Source: JAMWCX01 sp964352425 (GTDB taxonomy: Bacteria; Omnitrophota; Gorgyraeia; 2-01-FULL-45-10). From it: a stretch of 27,923 nucleotides of DNA. The number at the start of each line of letters is the position of its first letter. Position 1 is the first letter of the stretch. The notes below the pieces were generated by a model. It was not told the origin of the DNA and searched no databases. It saw only the letters and a program-made list of their open reading frames with translations. The stretch spans positions 1-27,923 of the forward strand of contig CAYGRZ010000020.1 of NCBI GenBank assembly GCA_964352425.1, in the 5' to 3' direction. Positions 1 through 5,604 of this stretch are shown one piece after another. The position numbers were made by a program, and so were the translations under genes.

Positions 1-29
1 CCTTCGCCATACGCAACCGGAACAGATAT

Positions 30-145
30 GCTGGTGCTCTTAGCGGAGGGGCCACACCCGTTCCCATTCCGAATACGGAAGTTAAGCCCTCCAGCGTCGA
101 TGGTACTTACTGGGCAACTAGTTGGGAGAGTAGACCAGTGCCAGC
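30..145 (+). rRNA. rrf: 5S ribosomal RNA
   Basis: The stretch carries the conserved bacterial 5S core: the cacccgttcccattccgaa loop region, the ggaagttaagccc segment and the gatggtact...gggagagta segment. The ends pair as a nine-base helix I (gctggtgct with agtgccagc, including G-U pairs), which fixes the limits to about 116 nt, the normal 5S length. It is followed within 10 nt by a terminator. No 23S 3' end is recognisable in bases 1-29, so the rest of the rRNA operon, if linked, lies to the left of the window. Confidence 0.95.
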
Positions 146-153
146 GTAATATT

Positions 154-190
154 AACCGCGTGGCAGCGTAAGTTGCTACGCGGTTTTGTT
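154..190 (+). terminator. Intrinsic terminator after 5S rRNA
   Basis: The arm aaccgcgtggcagc pairs with gttgctacgcggtt across a short gtaa loop, and a T-rich tail (ttttgttt) follows directly. This is the expected end of the rRNA transcript. Confidence 0.88.
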
Positions 191-211
191 TATTAGTGAT
201 GCAGCAGAAGA

Positions 212-259
212 CCCGCCGAAGCCAATCTTCCATGAATGACATTCAACGGCGAAGGCGGG
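212..259. repeat. REP-like hairpin, GAA/GAA internal loop
   Basis: cccgcc at 212-217 pairs with ggcggg at 254-259. Inside this, GAA (218-220) faces GAA (251-253) as a 3x3 internal loop, then gcc (221-223) pairs with ggc (248-250). The apical part holds a second small stem (tgaatg/cattca, 233-245). The same CC-GAA-GC ... GC-GAA-GG plan recurs at 11944-11991 and, in variant form, at 18021-18084. It sits exactly where the 5' half of the truncated 5S copy would be, so it may mark the rearrangement joint. Confidence 0.55.
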
Positions 260-260
260 A

Positions 261-318
261 AGCCCCTCAGCGCCGATGGTACTTACTGGGCAACTAGTTG
301 GGAGAGTAGACCAGTGCC
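261..318 (+). pseudogene. Truncated 5S rRNA copy (3' half only)
   Basis: Bases 261-318 match the 3' half of the complete 5S gene (85-142) at 55 of 58 positions. The match stops abruptly upstream: bases 200-260 show no 5S 5' half, and nothing there can pair with the 3' end (gtgccggg) to form helix I. The fragment still has its own downstream terminator. It is therefore a 5S remnant or partial duplication and should not form a working 5S rRNA. Confidence 0.8.
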
Positions 319-329
319 GGGTTAAAATT

Positions 330-370
330 GAAGCGCGTAGTAGCGAAAGTTACTACGCGCTTCTTGTTTT
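330..370 (+). terminator. Intrinsic terminator after the 5S fragment
   Basis: gaagcgcgtagtagc (330-344) pairs with gttactacgcgcttc (349-363) over a gaaa tetraloop, followed by ttgtttt. It resembles the terminator at 154-190 in design and partly in sequence (cgcgt...agc / gtt..ctacgcg). That suggests the 5S 3' half and its terminator were duplicated together and then diverged. Confidence 0.85.
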
Positions 371-421
371 ATGGCCTTCGCGGCCTTACCTTCGCATACA
401 TGCCCGTCCTACGGAAAATCC

Positions 422-450
422 TTGAAAATCGCTGACATTTATATGATAAT
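422..450 (+). promoter_or_regulatory. Sigma-70-type promoter for the PEGA lipoprotein gene
   Basis: TTGAAA (422-427), a 17-nt spacer and GATAAT (445-450) make a near-consensus promoter. The predicted start near 457 gives a leader of about 20 nt before the ATG at 478. Confidence 0.65.
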
Positions 451-477
451 AGGGCATCCCTAGAGAGTTGAAAGAAA

Positions 478-852
478 ATGCGAACTATAATCATAGCGGC
501 AATCGGCATCGTCGCGGTATTAACCGCGTGCGGATGCGCGACGGTGGTGAATGGGACGTCGCAGAAGATCAGGGTTTCTTCAAATCCTTCCGGCGCTACC
601 GTTAAGGTCGATGATAAGTGCACCTACATAACACCGGCGAGGATACGCCTTGAACGCCGCCGGGATCACACGCTTGTCTTTACGAAGGACGGCTACGAGA
701 TCCAGACGGTCAAACTGACGCACGTATTGAGCGAGGTCGTGGTTGGCAATACGCTCCTGGGCGGGCCGCTCGGATGGGCCTTCGACGCGTGCGCGGGAAC
801 GCAGTATAAGTTAATGCCGGATCCGGTGCATGTGGAATTAAGTGAGCGCTAA
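478..852 (+). CDS. PEGA-domain-like lipoprotein
   Basis: This is a 124-residue exported lipoprotein. The N-terminus is a short signal peptide with lipobox L15-T16-A17-C18, so it should be lipid-anchored after signal peptidase II cleavage. The segment at about residues 28-75 (SQKIRVSSNPSGATVKVDD, then TPARIRL and a KDGYE turn) fits the PEGA fold: a short beta domain with S-x-P-x-G-A-x-V-x-V, common in surface proteins and often carbohydrate- or wall-associated. The remaining C-terminus (LLGGPLGWAFDACAGTQYKL) is like that of small bacterial PEGA lipoproteins with a glycine-rich hydrophobic hairpin. The promoter is at 422-450. The Shine-Dalgarno site is weak (gagagttgaaag). The precise function is unknown. 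Confidence 0.75.
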   Translation: MRTIIIAAIGIVAVLTACGCATVVNGTSQKIRVSSNPSGATVKVDDKCTYITPARIRLERRRDHTLVFTKDGYEIQTVKLTHVLSEVVVGNTLLGGPLGWAFDACAGTQYKLMPDPVHVELSER

Positions 853-865
853 AAAGGAGGAGAAG

Positions 866-1114
866 ATGGAAGAGAAACAGATCGGCGCGGTTGACCATTT
901 TTTCGGCAATATCAGCGTCGGTATGATAAAATTGACCGATGCGCTGAAGGTGGGCGACAAGATACGCATAAAGGGCAAGAGCTCCGAGCTCGTCCAGGAT
1001 ATATCGTCGATGCAGATCGACCGTGTTCCCGCTCAGGAGGCGAAGGCCGGCGACCTCATCAGCATAAAGGTCGACCAGAAGGTCCGCCCGGGCGATGCGG
1101 TCTATAAGGTGTAG
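866..1114 (+). CDS. Stand-alone EF-Tu domain-II-like beta-barrel protein
   Basis: This is an 82-residue protein. The ATG at 866 is preferred over an upstream in-frame GTG (842) because aaggagg sits at 854-860 with ideal spacing, and GTG 842 would lie inside the preceding gene. The sequence (IGAVDHFFGNISVGMIKL, LKVGDKIRIKG, MQIDRVPAQEAKAGDLISIKV, VRPGDAVYKV) follows the strand pattern of the translation-factor domain II barrel: VG-DKI-IKG, then the S-Q-ID-x-V-x-x-A-x-AGD turn. No GTPase domain is attached. Short proteins of this type are annotated as 'translation elongation factor-like' in archaea and some bacteria. The role is unknown; RNA or factor binding is inference. Confidence 0.75.
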   Translation: MEEKQIGAVDHFFGNISVGMIKLTDALKVGDKIRIKGKSSELVQDISSMQIDRVPAQEAKAGDLISIKVDQKVRPGDAVYKV

Positions 1115-1143
1115 CTGCAGCACAAAGATAGGGAGGCAAGTCG

Positions 1144-1449
1144 GTGGGAACTAGCATTGCAGTGGCGCTGGGCATTCTTATGGCCTCGATGATCAGTGTG
1201 TCCGCGTATGCCGCGGACGAGAAACTCGGAAGAGATGATTTTATATCGACGAGCGTAGCCTCCGTCTTTGACAAGCTGGGGGAGTATTCTTCGGGCGAGA
1301 AGAAGATCGTTGAGCGGGATGTCTGGGCCAGGGGCGAGGGCTCAGGAGCCGCTAAGGGCAGTTCGGCTCAGGCAGTCTCGGACCCCAGCATCACTATACG
1401 GGGTAATATACCGTCGGATAACAAAGCGCCGGCAGAGAAGACGCCGTAG
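1144..1449 (+). CDS. Small secreted protein, VASVF motif
   Basis: This is a 101-residue exported protein. The GTG start at 1144 follows gggagg (1131-1136). A signal peptide of about 23 residues ends in SAYA before ADEK. The mature part is polar and probably largely disordered, ending in a Pro/Ala/Lys-rich tail. Residues following the signal (DDFISTSVASVFDKLGEYSSG) resemble the same region of the next gene product (LDMVSDTVASVFSKANALLSG), so the two look like diverged tandem paralogues. The next ATG directly abuts this stop, which implies one transcript. No known domain was recognised. Confidence 0.7.
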   Translation: MGTSIAVALGILMASMISVSAYAADEKLGRDDFISTSVASVFDKLGEYSSGEKKIVERDVWARGEGSGAAKGSSAQAVSDPSITIRGNIPSDNKAPAEKTP

Positions 1450-1737
1450 ATGAAAGCGGCGCTTTTCGTTGTTATGATGCTGGTCGCAGTTTTTTCTGCG
1501 TATGCTCAGGATGATAAGCAGGATGCCAAAGGGCTGGACATGGTCTCTGATACGGTAGCCTCAGTGTTCAGTAAAGCAAATGCGCTACTATCGGGCAACC
1601 TCGAGGTCACGATGTCGAAGGAAGAGGACAAGGTCGTGCGCGCGCAGGAATATACGACGAACGCGATAGGGCAGAAGGTCCCGAAATCGAGCTCGATAAA
1701 ATCCGCCGGCGCGCTGCATAATGACCAGCCGTTATAG
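1450..1737 (+). CDS. Small secreted protein, VASVF and EYTxxAxGxKVP motifs
   Basis: This is a 95-residue exported protein. The signal peptide is residues 1-19, cleaved after SAYA. The start codon directly follows the upstream stop (tag-atg), so translation is probably coupled. The region near residues 31-50 matches the preceding gene product (VASVF core). Residues 67-78 read EYTTNAIGQKVP, closely matching EYTVDATGRKVP in the protein at 8698-8979 at nearly the same position. No database family was recognised. Structural or envelope roles are only guesses. Confidence 0.7.
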   Translation: MKAALFVVMMLVAVFSAYAQDDKQDAKGLDMVSDTVASVFSKANALLSGNLEVTMSKEEDKVVRAQEYTTNAIGQKVPKSSSIKSAGALHNDQPL

Positions 1738-1754
1738 TTTTGGGGATGCCGCGC

Positions 1755-2150
1755 TCACCGGACGCGAACGGTGAAAGTGAATTCCTTCGAGGGAGGCGTG
1801 GAGCTCTCCCATGGCCTGACGTAGAGTGCTTTGATGGTTACGGTTCCGGGAGCCATTGCCCGGAACTTCCATTCTTCGCGGCCTCCGGAGCCAACCAGTT
1901 TCGAGGCCCGAGCCCTGTATTTCGAGTAGTATAACCGCAGCACCTTCCTGTCGGCAGGCGATACCAGCTGCCAGCTGTACCCTGTAGTCGGATTTGACTC
2001 CAGCGACACCTTGACCGTCCTGAAGCGCAGGACCTCGACCGTATTGCCGTTATCATCATCGGTTACCTTGACAGAGCCGAGCGCCAGGACGGCGATGCCC
2101 GCCAGTATGGCCGCAGCGGCGATAATTATCACTGCAATCGTAAGCTTCAT
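1755..2150 (-). CDS. Chagasin-family (I42) cysteine protease inhibitor
   Basis: This is a 131-residue protein with an N-terminal membrane or signal segment (about residues 3-26). The three inhibitory loops of chagasin (MEROPS I42) are all present: NPTTGYSW near residue 53, a glycine loop (LVGSGGREEW) and RPWE near residue 112. In this family the loops wedge into the active site of papain-like cysteine peptidases. The protein is probably exported or membrane-anchored and would guard envelope or extracellular proteins. It is the only clear minus-strand gene in the window and is convergent with the upstream small secreted genes. Its -10 box lies only 7 nt before the ATG, so the mRNA is probably leaderless. 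Confidence 0.85.
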   Translation of the reverse strand: MKLTIAVIIIAAAAILAGIAVLALGSVKVTDDDNGNTVEVLRFRTVKVSLESNPTTGYSWQLVSPADRKVLRLYYSKYRARASKLVGSGGREEWKFRAMAPGTVTIKALYVRPWESSTPPSKEFTFTVRVR

Positions 2151-2157
2151 GGATATA

Positions 2158-2166
2158 ATTATACCA
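2158..2166 (-). promoter_or_regulatory. Extended -10 promoter of the protease inhibitor, leaderless type
   Basis: On the minus strand the sequence TGGTATAAT is a perfect TATAAT box with the TGn extension. The initiating ATG begins 7 nt downstream, at the expected +1. The -35 region is poor, as is usual for extended -10 promoters. No Shine-Dalgarno site can fit. Confidence 0.6.
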
Positions 2167-2185
2167 TGAAAAGGAAACTTTGCCC

Positions 2186-2214
2186 TTCACATTATGCCGA
2201 TAAAATGAGATAAT
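2186..2214 (+). promoter_or_regulatory. Divergent plus-strand promoter
   Basis: TTCACA (2186-2191), a 17-nt spacer and GATAAT (2209-2214) each differ from consensus at one base. The predicted +1 at about 2221 coincides with an ATG. It faces away from the minus-strand promoter at 2158-2166, making a compact divergent control region. Confidence 0.55.
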
Positions 2215-2220
2215 ACCACA

Positions 2221-2361
2221 ATGAAATTGATTGCCAATCATTTATGCAGGAGGCGGTATAAGGCGCAGACGAAGGTCAGGAGGTGGTGCGCGCGGTGTGC
2301 GGAACGTTTTTCTCAAACAAAAGGGAGGGCGGCATGGCGAAAAAATACACACGGAAGATGA
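2221..2361 (+). CDS. Possible 46-aa leaderless small ORF
   Basis: The ATG at 2221 is placed at the predicted +1 of the 2186-2214 promoter. It opens a 46-codon frame rich in Arg/Lys with cysteines at 9, 23 and 26 (HLC...WCARC), which could bind a metal. It overlaps the start of the 23-aa gene at 2334 in another frame, so its translation could couple to or compete with that gene. Codon composition alone cannot separate it from chance, so it is offered as a candidate only. Confidence 0.3.
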   Translation: MKLIANHLCRRRYKAQTKVRRWCARCAERFSQTKGRAAWRKNTHGR

Positions 2362-2405
2362 GGCGGCGCGACCTGCGGCGCAAAAAAAGACGGGCAAGGA
2401 AGTAG
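2334..2405 (+). CDS. 23-aa extremely basic protein, ribosome-associated type
   Basis: This short gene has a good Shine-Dalgarno site (aagggaggg, about 4 nt before the ATG). The product begins MAKKYTRKMRRRDLRRKK and is about 65% Arg/Lys. Length and composition resemble bacterial mini-ribosomal proteins and the AURKAIP1/COX24 (mS38-like) basic helix, which binds rRNA. That assignment rests on composition and the KMRRRDLRRKKRR pattern and is uncertain. A DUF3047 gene follows 33 nt later and may be cotranscribed. Confidence 0.55.
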   Translation: MAKKYTRKMRRRDLRRKKRRARK

Positions 2406-2438
2406 CAGCTTGTTGAGATCAGAGATAAAGGCGGGAAT

Positions 2439-3188
2439 ATGATTTCCAGACAGGGCTTCAGGATCGCGGCGGTGCTCATTATCGGGTGCGCGGCCATTCC
2501 CGTTACGTTCTTTTTTACACGGCCGATCGAGGTGAAGACCTCAATACCAGCGGCCGTCAAAGAAGAGGTCACCGTCGGATGGAGGAAGGGTTTCTCCTTT
2601 TCCGAAAGGGGGGCTCTGCCCGAAGGGTGGAAGCTCGCGAAGAAGCCGGGAACGAAGCCGGCCACTTTTCTGGTCGAAACCGATCCGGAAAAAAACGCGC
2701 CCTTTCTGCGCATGACGGCGGATAAGGCGAGTGCGAGCCTCGTCACCAGCGTCGATAGTGTTAATCTCGCCAGGACGCCTGTTTTACGGTGGCGCTGGAG
2801 GGCGAACACCCTGCCCGAAGGAGCGGACGGCAGGACGAAGGGCAAGGATGACCAGGCGATCGGGATATACGTCGGCGAAGGCAGCGCGCTTAACAACAAG
2901 AGCATATCCTACCGGTGGGATACCGAGACGCCGAAAGGCGCGCAAGGCGACTCTGCGTATGGGCCGGGCGGGATTAAGGTCAAGTGGTATACCCTGAGGA
3001 ATAAGACAGACGCAGCGGACGGCCAGTGGTACGTCGAAGAGCGGAATGTGGCCGAGGATTTCAAGGAAGCGTGGGGGCATTATCCCGAGAAGATCTATTT
3101 GAGCGTTTCGTGTAACAGCCAGTACACGCGGTCATCGGCCGCGGCGGACTTGGGCTGGGTAGAATTTGTATCGGTCACTCCCGAATAG
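2439..3188 (+). CDS. DUF3047 family protein, exported or membrane-anchored
   Basis: This is a 249-residue protein with one N-terminal hydrophobic segment (residues about 8-26) and a soluble periplasmic domain. Typical DUF3047 features are the FSERGALPEGWK opening, a LRWRWRANTLPEGADGR strand, a KDDQAIGIYV acidic turn, SISYRWDTETPKG, and a C-terminal IYLSVSCNSQYTRS...LGWVEFV strand. The predicted fold is a beta-sandwich reminiscent of carbohydrate-binding modules, but the biochemical function is unknown. The start ATG has aaggcggg upstream. It lies upstream of the acyltransferase pair with 32 nt between genes, so one transcript is possible. Confidence 0.8.
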   Translation: MISRQGFRIAAVLIIGCAAIPVTFFFTRPIEVKTSIPAAVKEEVTVGWRKGFSFSERGALPEGWKLAKKPGTKPATFLVETDPEKNAPFLRMTADKASASLVTSVDSVNLARTPVLRWRWRANTLPEGADGRTKGKDDQAIGIYVGEGSALNNKSISYRWDTETPKGAQGDSAYGPGGIKVKWYTLRNKTDAADGQWYVEERNVAEDFKEAWGHYPEKIYLSVSCNSQYTRSSAAADLGWVEFVSVTPE

Positions 3189-3220
3189 CAGGATCGATAA
3201 CAGGCTCACAAGGCGAACGG

Positions 3221-4033
3221 ATGATAAATAATTTCCCGACACATATAGTGAGCCCCTCGGTGCTTGTCGAGGGCGAGCATTTCCTGGTCAAGCTCGCGGA
3301 AAACCACGAGGAGGTCGAAAGGGCGCAGCGCCTCCGCTACGAGGTTTTTAATCTCGAGCAGGGAAGGGGGTTGAAGACCGCAGAAAGGTTCGGCATAGAC
3401 TTTGACGAATTCGACGAATACTGCCTGCACCTGCTGGCCCTGGAGAAGAGCACCGGAGAGGTTGTCGGGACATACCGGGCCCACCTCGGATGTGTTGCAA
3501 ATTCCGCGAAAGGTTTCTATTCATCGAAAGAATACGAGATACACGGGCTGTATAACATCGCGGATAAGTGCATAGAATTGGGCAGGACATGCGTCTCTCC
3601 GGAACACAGGTCAGGCGCGGTCGTCGCGCTCCTCTGGAGCGGCATTACGGAGATCCTGGTCAGGGCCGACCTGATCTACATGCTGGGATGCGTAAGCCTC
3701 GACGGAACGGATCCTACGACAGGCTGGGCCCTCTATGAATATCTGTCGCGGCAGGGGTTGGTGCGTAATGACTTCAGCGTCGTCCCCCGTCCGGGGTTTA
3801 TACTGAAGCGCCCCGCTGACGGCAAGATCGAACGGGCCCTGGCGGATGAGAACGCCCTGAAGAAGAAGATCCCGCCTATATTCAAGGGCTATCTGCGGCT
3901 CGGAGGCCATATCTGCGGCGTCCCGGCGCTGGACGCGGAGTTTGGCACCATCGATTTCTTCGTACTGGTCGACGTCACCAAGGTTCCCACCCGTTACAAG
4001 CGGCATTTCAATTACAGAGAGAATAAAGGCTAA
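3221..4033 (+). CDS. olsB: OlsB-like N-acyltransferase (GNAT fold)
   Basis: This is a 270-residue acyltransferase of the OlsB/hemolysin-like GNAT group (Acetyltransf_5 type). Family landmarks are RLRYEVFNLE near residue 38, a DEFDEYCLHLLAL strand, VVGTYRAHLG, GFYSSKEYEI, and ELGRTCVSPEHRSG followed by LLWSGI. OlsB transfers a 3-hydroxyacyl chain from ACP to the amine of ornithine, giving lyso-ornithine lipid. The next gene, 5 nt away, encodes an OlsA-like O-acyltransferase, the second step in the same pathway, which supports the call. The amino-acid substrate cannot be read from the sequence; related enzymes act on other amino acids. Cytoplasmic, membrane-associated. Confidence 0.75.
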   Translation: MINNFPTHIVSPSVLVEGEHFLVKLAENHEEVERAQRLRYEVFNLEQGRGLKTAERFGIDFDEFDEYCLHLLALEKSTGEVVGTYRAHLGCVANSAKGFYSSKEYEIHGLYNIADKCIELGRTCVSPEHRSGAVVALLWSGITEILVRADLIYMLGCVSLDGTDPTTGWALYEYLSRQGLVRNDFSVVPRPGFILKRPADGKIERALADENALKKKIPPIFKGYLRLGGHICGVPALDAEFGTIDFFVLVDVTKVPTRYKRHFNYRENKG

Positions 4034-4038
4034 AGCCG

Positions 4039-4791
4039 ATGGCTTTGCTGCTCCGCGTGTACAGGATAATCGCCCTTATCGTATGGTCGGTCGTTGCTGC
4101 CCTGCTGTCGCTGCCTTACCAGCTGAAAGGAGGGTGGAAGGGCATCAAGGAAATAAGCCGCTTCACGCATCTCTGGAACAAGGGCATCGCGAGGATCGTC
4201 AACCTGCGCGTGACCGTATCCGGAGAGATCCCGAGCGTTCCCGGAGGTCTTGTGGTGTCGAACCATCTGAGCTATCTCGATATCGTCGCGCACGGGTCGG
4301 CCCTTCCTCTGCGCTATACCCCGAAAACCGACATCGCGCGATGGCCCGTTCTCGGGTGGTACCTTGGCCTGAGCCGCCCTATATGGATCGACCGGCAGTC
4401 GAAGAAGGCGTCGAAAAAGACGCTCAGGGATTTCGCGAAGACGATGAAGAAGGGGATGTACCTCTGCGTGTATCCGGAAGGCACGAGCACCGATGGTAAG
4501 AGCGGCATACTTCCGTTCAAGTCAACCTCGTTTGAAGCCGCCATAACAGGAGGCGCGCCGATCCTGCCCGTCCTCATCCGTTATAAAGAAGTCCCGGGCA
4601 GGCCGACAGCCTGCTGGTACGGCGATATGACGCTCCTGCCTCATGTCTGGCAGATGCTGCGCTTGCCTTCGATAGAGGCAGAGCTGCATTTTCTGAAACC
4701 GGTGTTACCGGACGGCAGGCCCAGAAAAGAACTGGCATCGTATGTGCATGGGTTGATGTCGCGCGAATACCGGAAGATCCGCGCGTCGTAA
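4039..4791 (+). CDS. olsA: PlsC/OlsA-type lysolipid O-acyltransferase
   Basis: This is a 250-residue membrane acyltransferase with a hydrophobic N-terminal helix (residues about 8-28). The catalytic NHxxxxD box appears as SNHLSYLD near residue 75, the substrate-binding YPEGTS near residue 148, and PILPVLI near residue 178. These are blocks I, III and IV of the PlsC family. Pairing with the OlsB-like gene suggests it acylates lyso-ornithine lipid. A role as ordinary 1-acylglycerol-3-phosphate acyltransferase remains possible. Gene spacing of 5 nt indicates translational coupling with olsB. Confidence 0.82.
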   Translation: MALLLRVYRIIALIVWSVVAALLSLPYQLKGGWKGIKEISRFTHLWNKGIARIVNLRVTVSGEIPSVPGGLVVSNHLSYLDIVAHGSALPLRYTPKTDIARWPVLGWYLGLSRPIWIDRQSKKASKKTLRDFAKTMKKGMYLCVYPEGTSTDGKSGILPFKSTSFEAAITGGAPILPVLIRYKEVPGRPTACWYGDMTLLPHVWQMLRLPSIEAELHFLKPVLPDGRPRKELASYVHGLMSREYRKIRAS

Positions 4792-4801
4792 TCATTTTTT
4801 C

Positions 4802-4830
4802 TTGCCTTCACGCGGCGCAGGTACTATCAT
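4802..4830 (+). promoter_or_regulatory. Candidate promoter for the 4850-6059 gene set
   Basis: TTGCCT (4802-4807), a 17-nt spacer and TATCAT (4825-4830). The predicted +1 is near 4837, immediately before the aaaaggaggg Shine-Dalgarno site, giving a very short leader. Confidence 0.45.
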
Positions 4831-4849
4831 ATTTTTAAAAGGAGGGCGT

Positions 4850-5101
4850 ATGTGCAATAAGATGGCCGTGATAACGGGTATAGCCATCTGCGGGCTTTCC
4901 ATGATCGTCTGCGGTACGGTACGCGCGCAAAGGGGCCTTGAGAATGCCGCGGAGTTCCAGCAGGAGATAGTCCAGAATGCCGAGCAGAAGGCCGAGGACC
5001 GGGAAGCCAGCCAGTCTCCGGGAGGGGACATATCATGGAGCGATTCACCGGATACCGGCAGCGTGAGCCCTGCGGGAGAGGCTGTACAACAGGCACAATG
5101 A
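4850..5101 (+). CDS. Small secreted protein, Gln/Glu-rich
   Basis: This is an 83-residue protein. The ATG at 4850 is chosen because aaaaggaggg (4837-4846) lies just upstream and a signal peptide follows directly; an in-frame upstream ATG at 4802 would add a non-signal extension inside the promoter. The signal peptide ends near VRA-Q26. The mature part starts with a possible amphipathic helix (LENAAEFQQEIVQNAEQKAEDRE) and ends in an acidic, Ser/Gly-rich tail. The last codons overlap the next ATG (atga), so translation is coupled. No family recognised. Confidence 0.6.
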   Translation: MCNKMAVITGIAICGLSMIVCGTVRAQRGLENAAEFQQEIVQNAEQKAEDREASQSPGGDISWSDSPDTGSVSPAGEAVQQAQ

Positions 5102-5604
5102 AATACCGTCTATTAATAACATCGATCTGCATGATGTGTATCGCGGCGTGCGCCCGGGGCGAGGGGGAGATCGAGTCTCTCAAGGATTATAAGTACTGGA
5201 ATAACGGCAAGGTGAGAGGGGCCGACATTTATGACAACAATGGCCGTTTACGGGCGCGCACGTTCGTTCGGCCCGATGGCAGCGTCGAGAAACTTGAGAA
5301 GTACGATACGTACGGCAATATGGTGGAGACGGCCTATTACGACGAGAAGGGGCGTCTTAAGGGCGGCCTCGACGGATGGGCTGCGACGAGGTGGTATTAC
5401 GACGGTTCCCGCCTTGTGGCGCAGATGTCGTTTGACGAGTACGGCAAGCCGCTCGAGCGCAGGCAGTTCAGTGAATCGGGCAGGCTGACGGCAAGGTTTT
5501 ACCGAGACAGAGACGACCTGGACCCCTATGAGCAGGCGAGCATGGCGGTGGTGCTGGGCGAGCAGGATATACCAAATGTGCCGTTTAAACTGAAAGACGA
5601 ATGA
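5098..5604 (+). CDS. Lipoprotein with YD-like (YwqK-type) repeats
   Basis: This is a 168-residue lipoprotein. The ATG at 5098 overlaps the previous stop (atga) and begins a signal peptide with lipobox I15-A16-A17-C18; a longer in-frame start at 5035 would bury this signal. The body is a run of short aromatic/acidic repeats of the form YD-x-x-G-x-L/V (DIYDNNGRL, KYDTYGNMV, AYYDEKGRL, SFDEYGKPL, QFSESGRL). These resemble the beta repeats of YwqK/MORN-like and Rhs-YD proteins and probably form a beta-sheet surface. It overlaps the next gene by 4 nt. Function unknown; an envelope location is inferred. Confidence 0.7.
   Translation: MKYRLLITSICMMCIAACARGEGEIESLKDYKYWNNGKVRGADIYDNNGRLRARTFVRPDGSVEKLEKYDTYGNMVETAYYDEKGRLKGGLDGWAATRWYYDGSRLVAQMSFDEYGKPLERRQFSESGRLTARFYRDRDDLDPYEQASMAVVLGEQDIPNVPFKLKDE

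Noticed and set aside
200..320. Second complete 5S rRNA gene
   Set aside because: Only the 3' half matches; there is no 5' half and no strand to form helix I.
2231..2416. 61-codon frame overlapping the 23-aa basic gene
   Set aside because: It has no Shine-Dalgarno site; the composition is a Gly/Arg shift of the neighbouring frame. The frames starting at 2334 and 2221 have better start signals.
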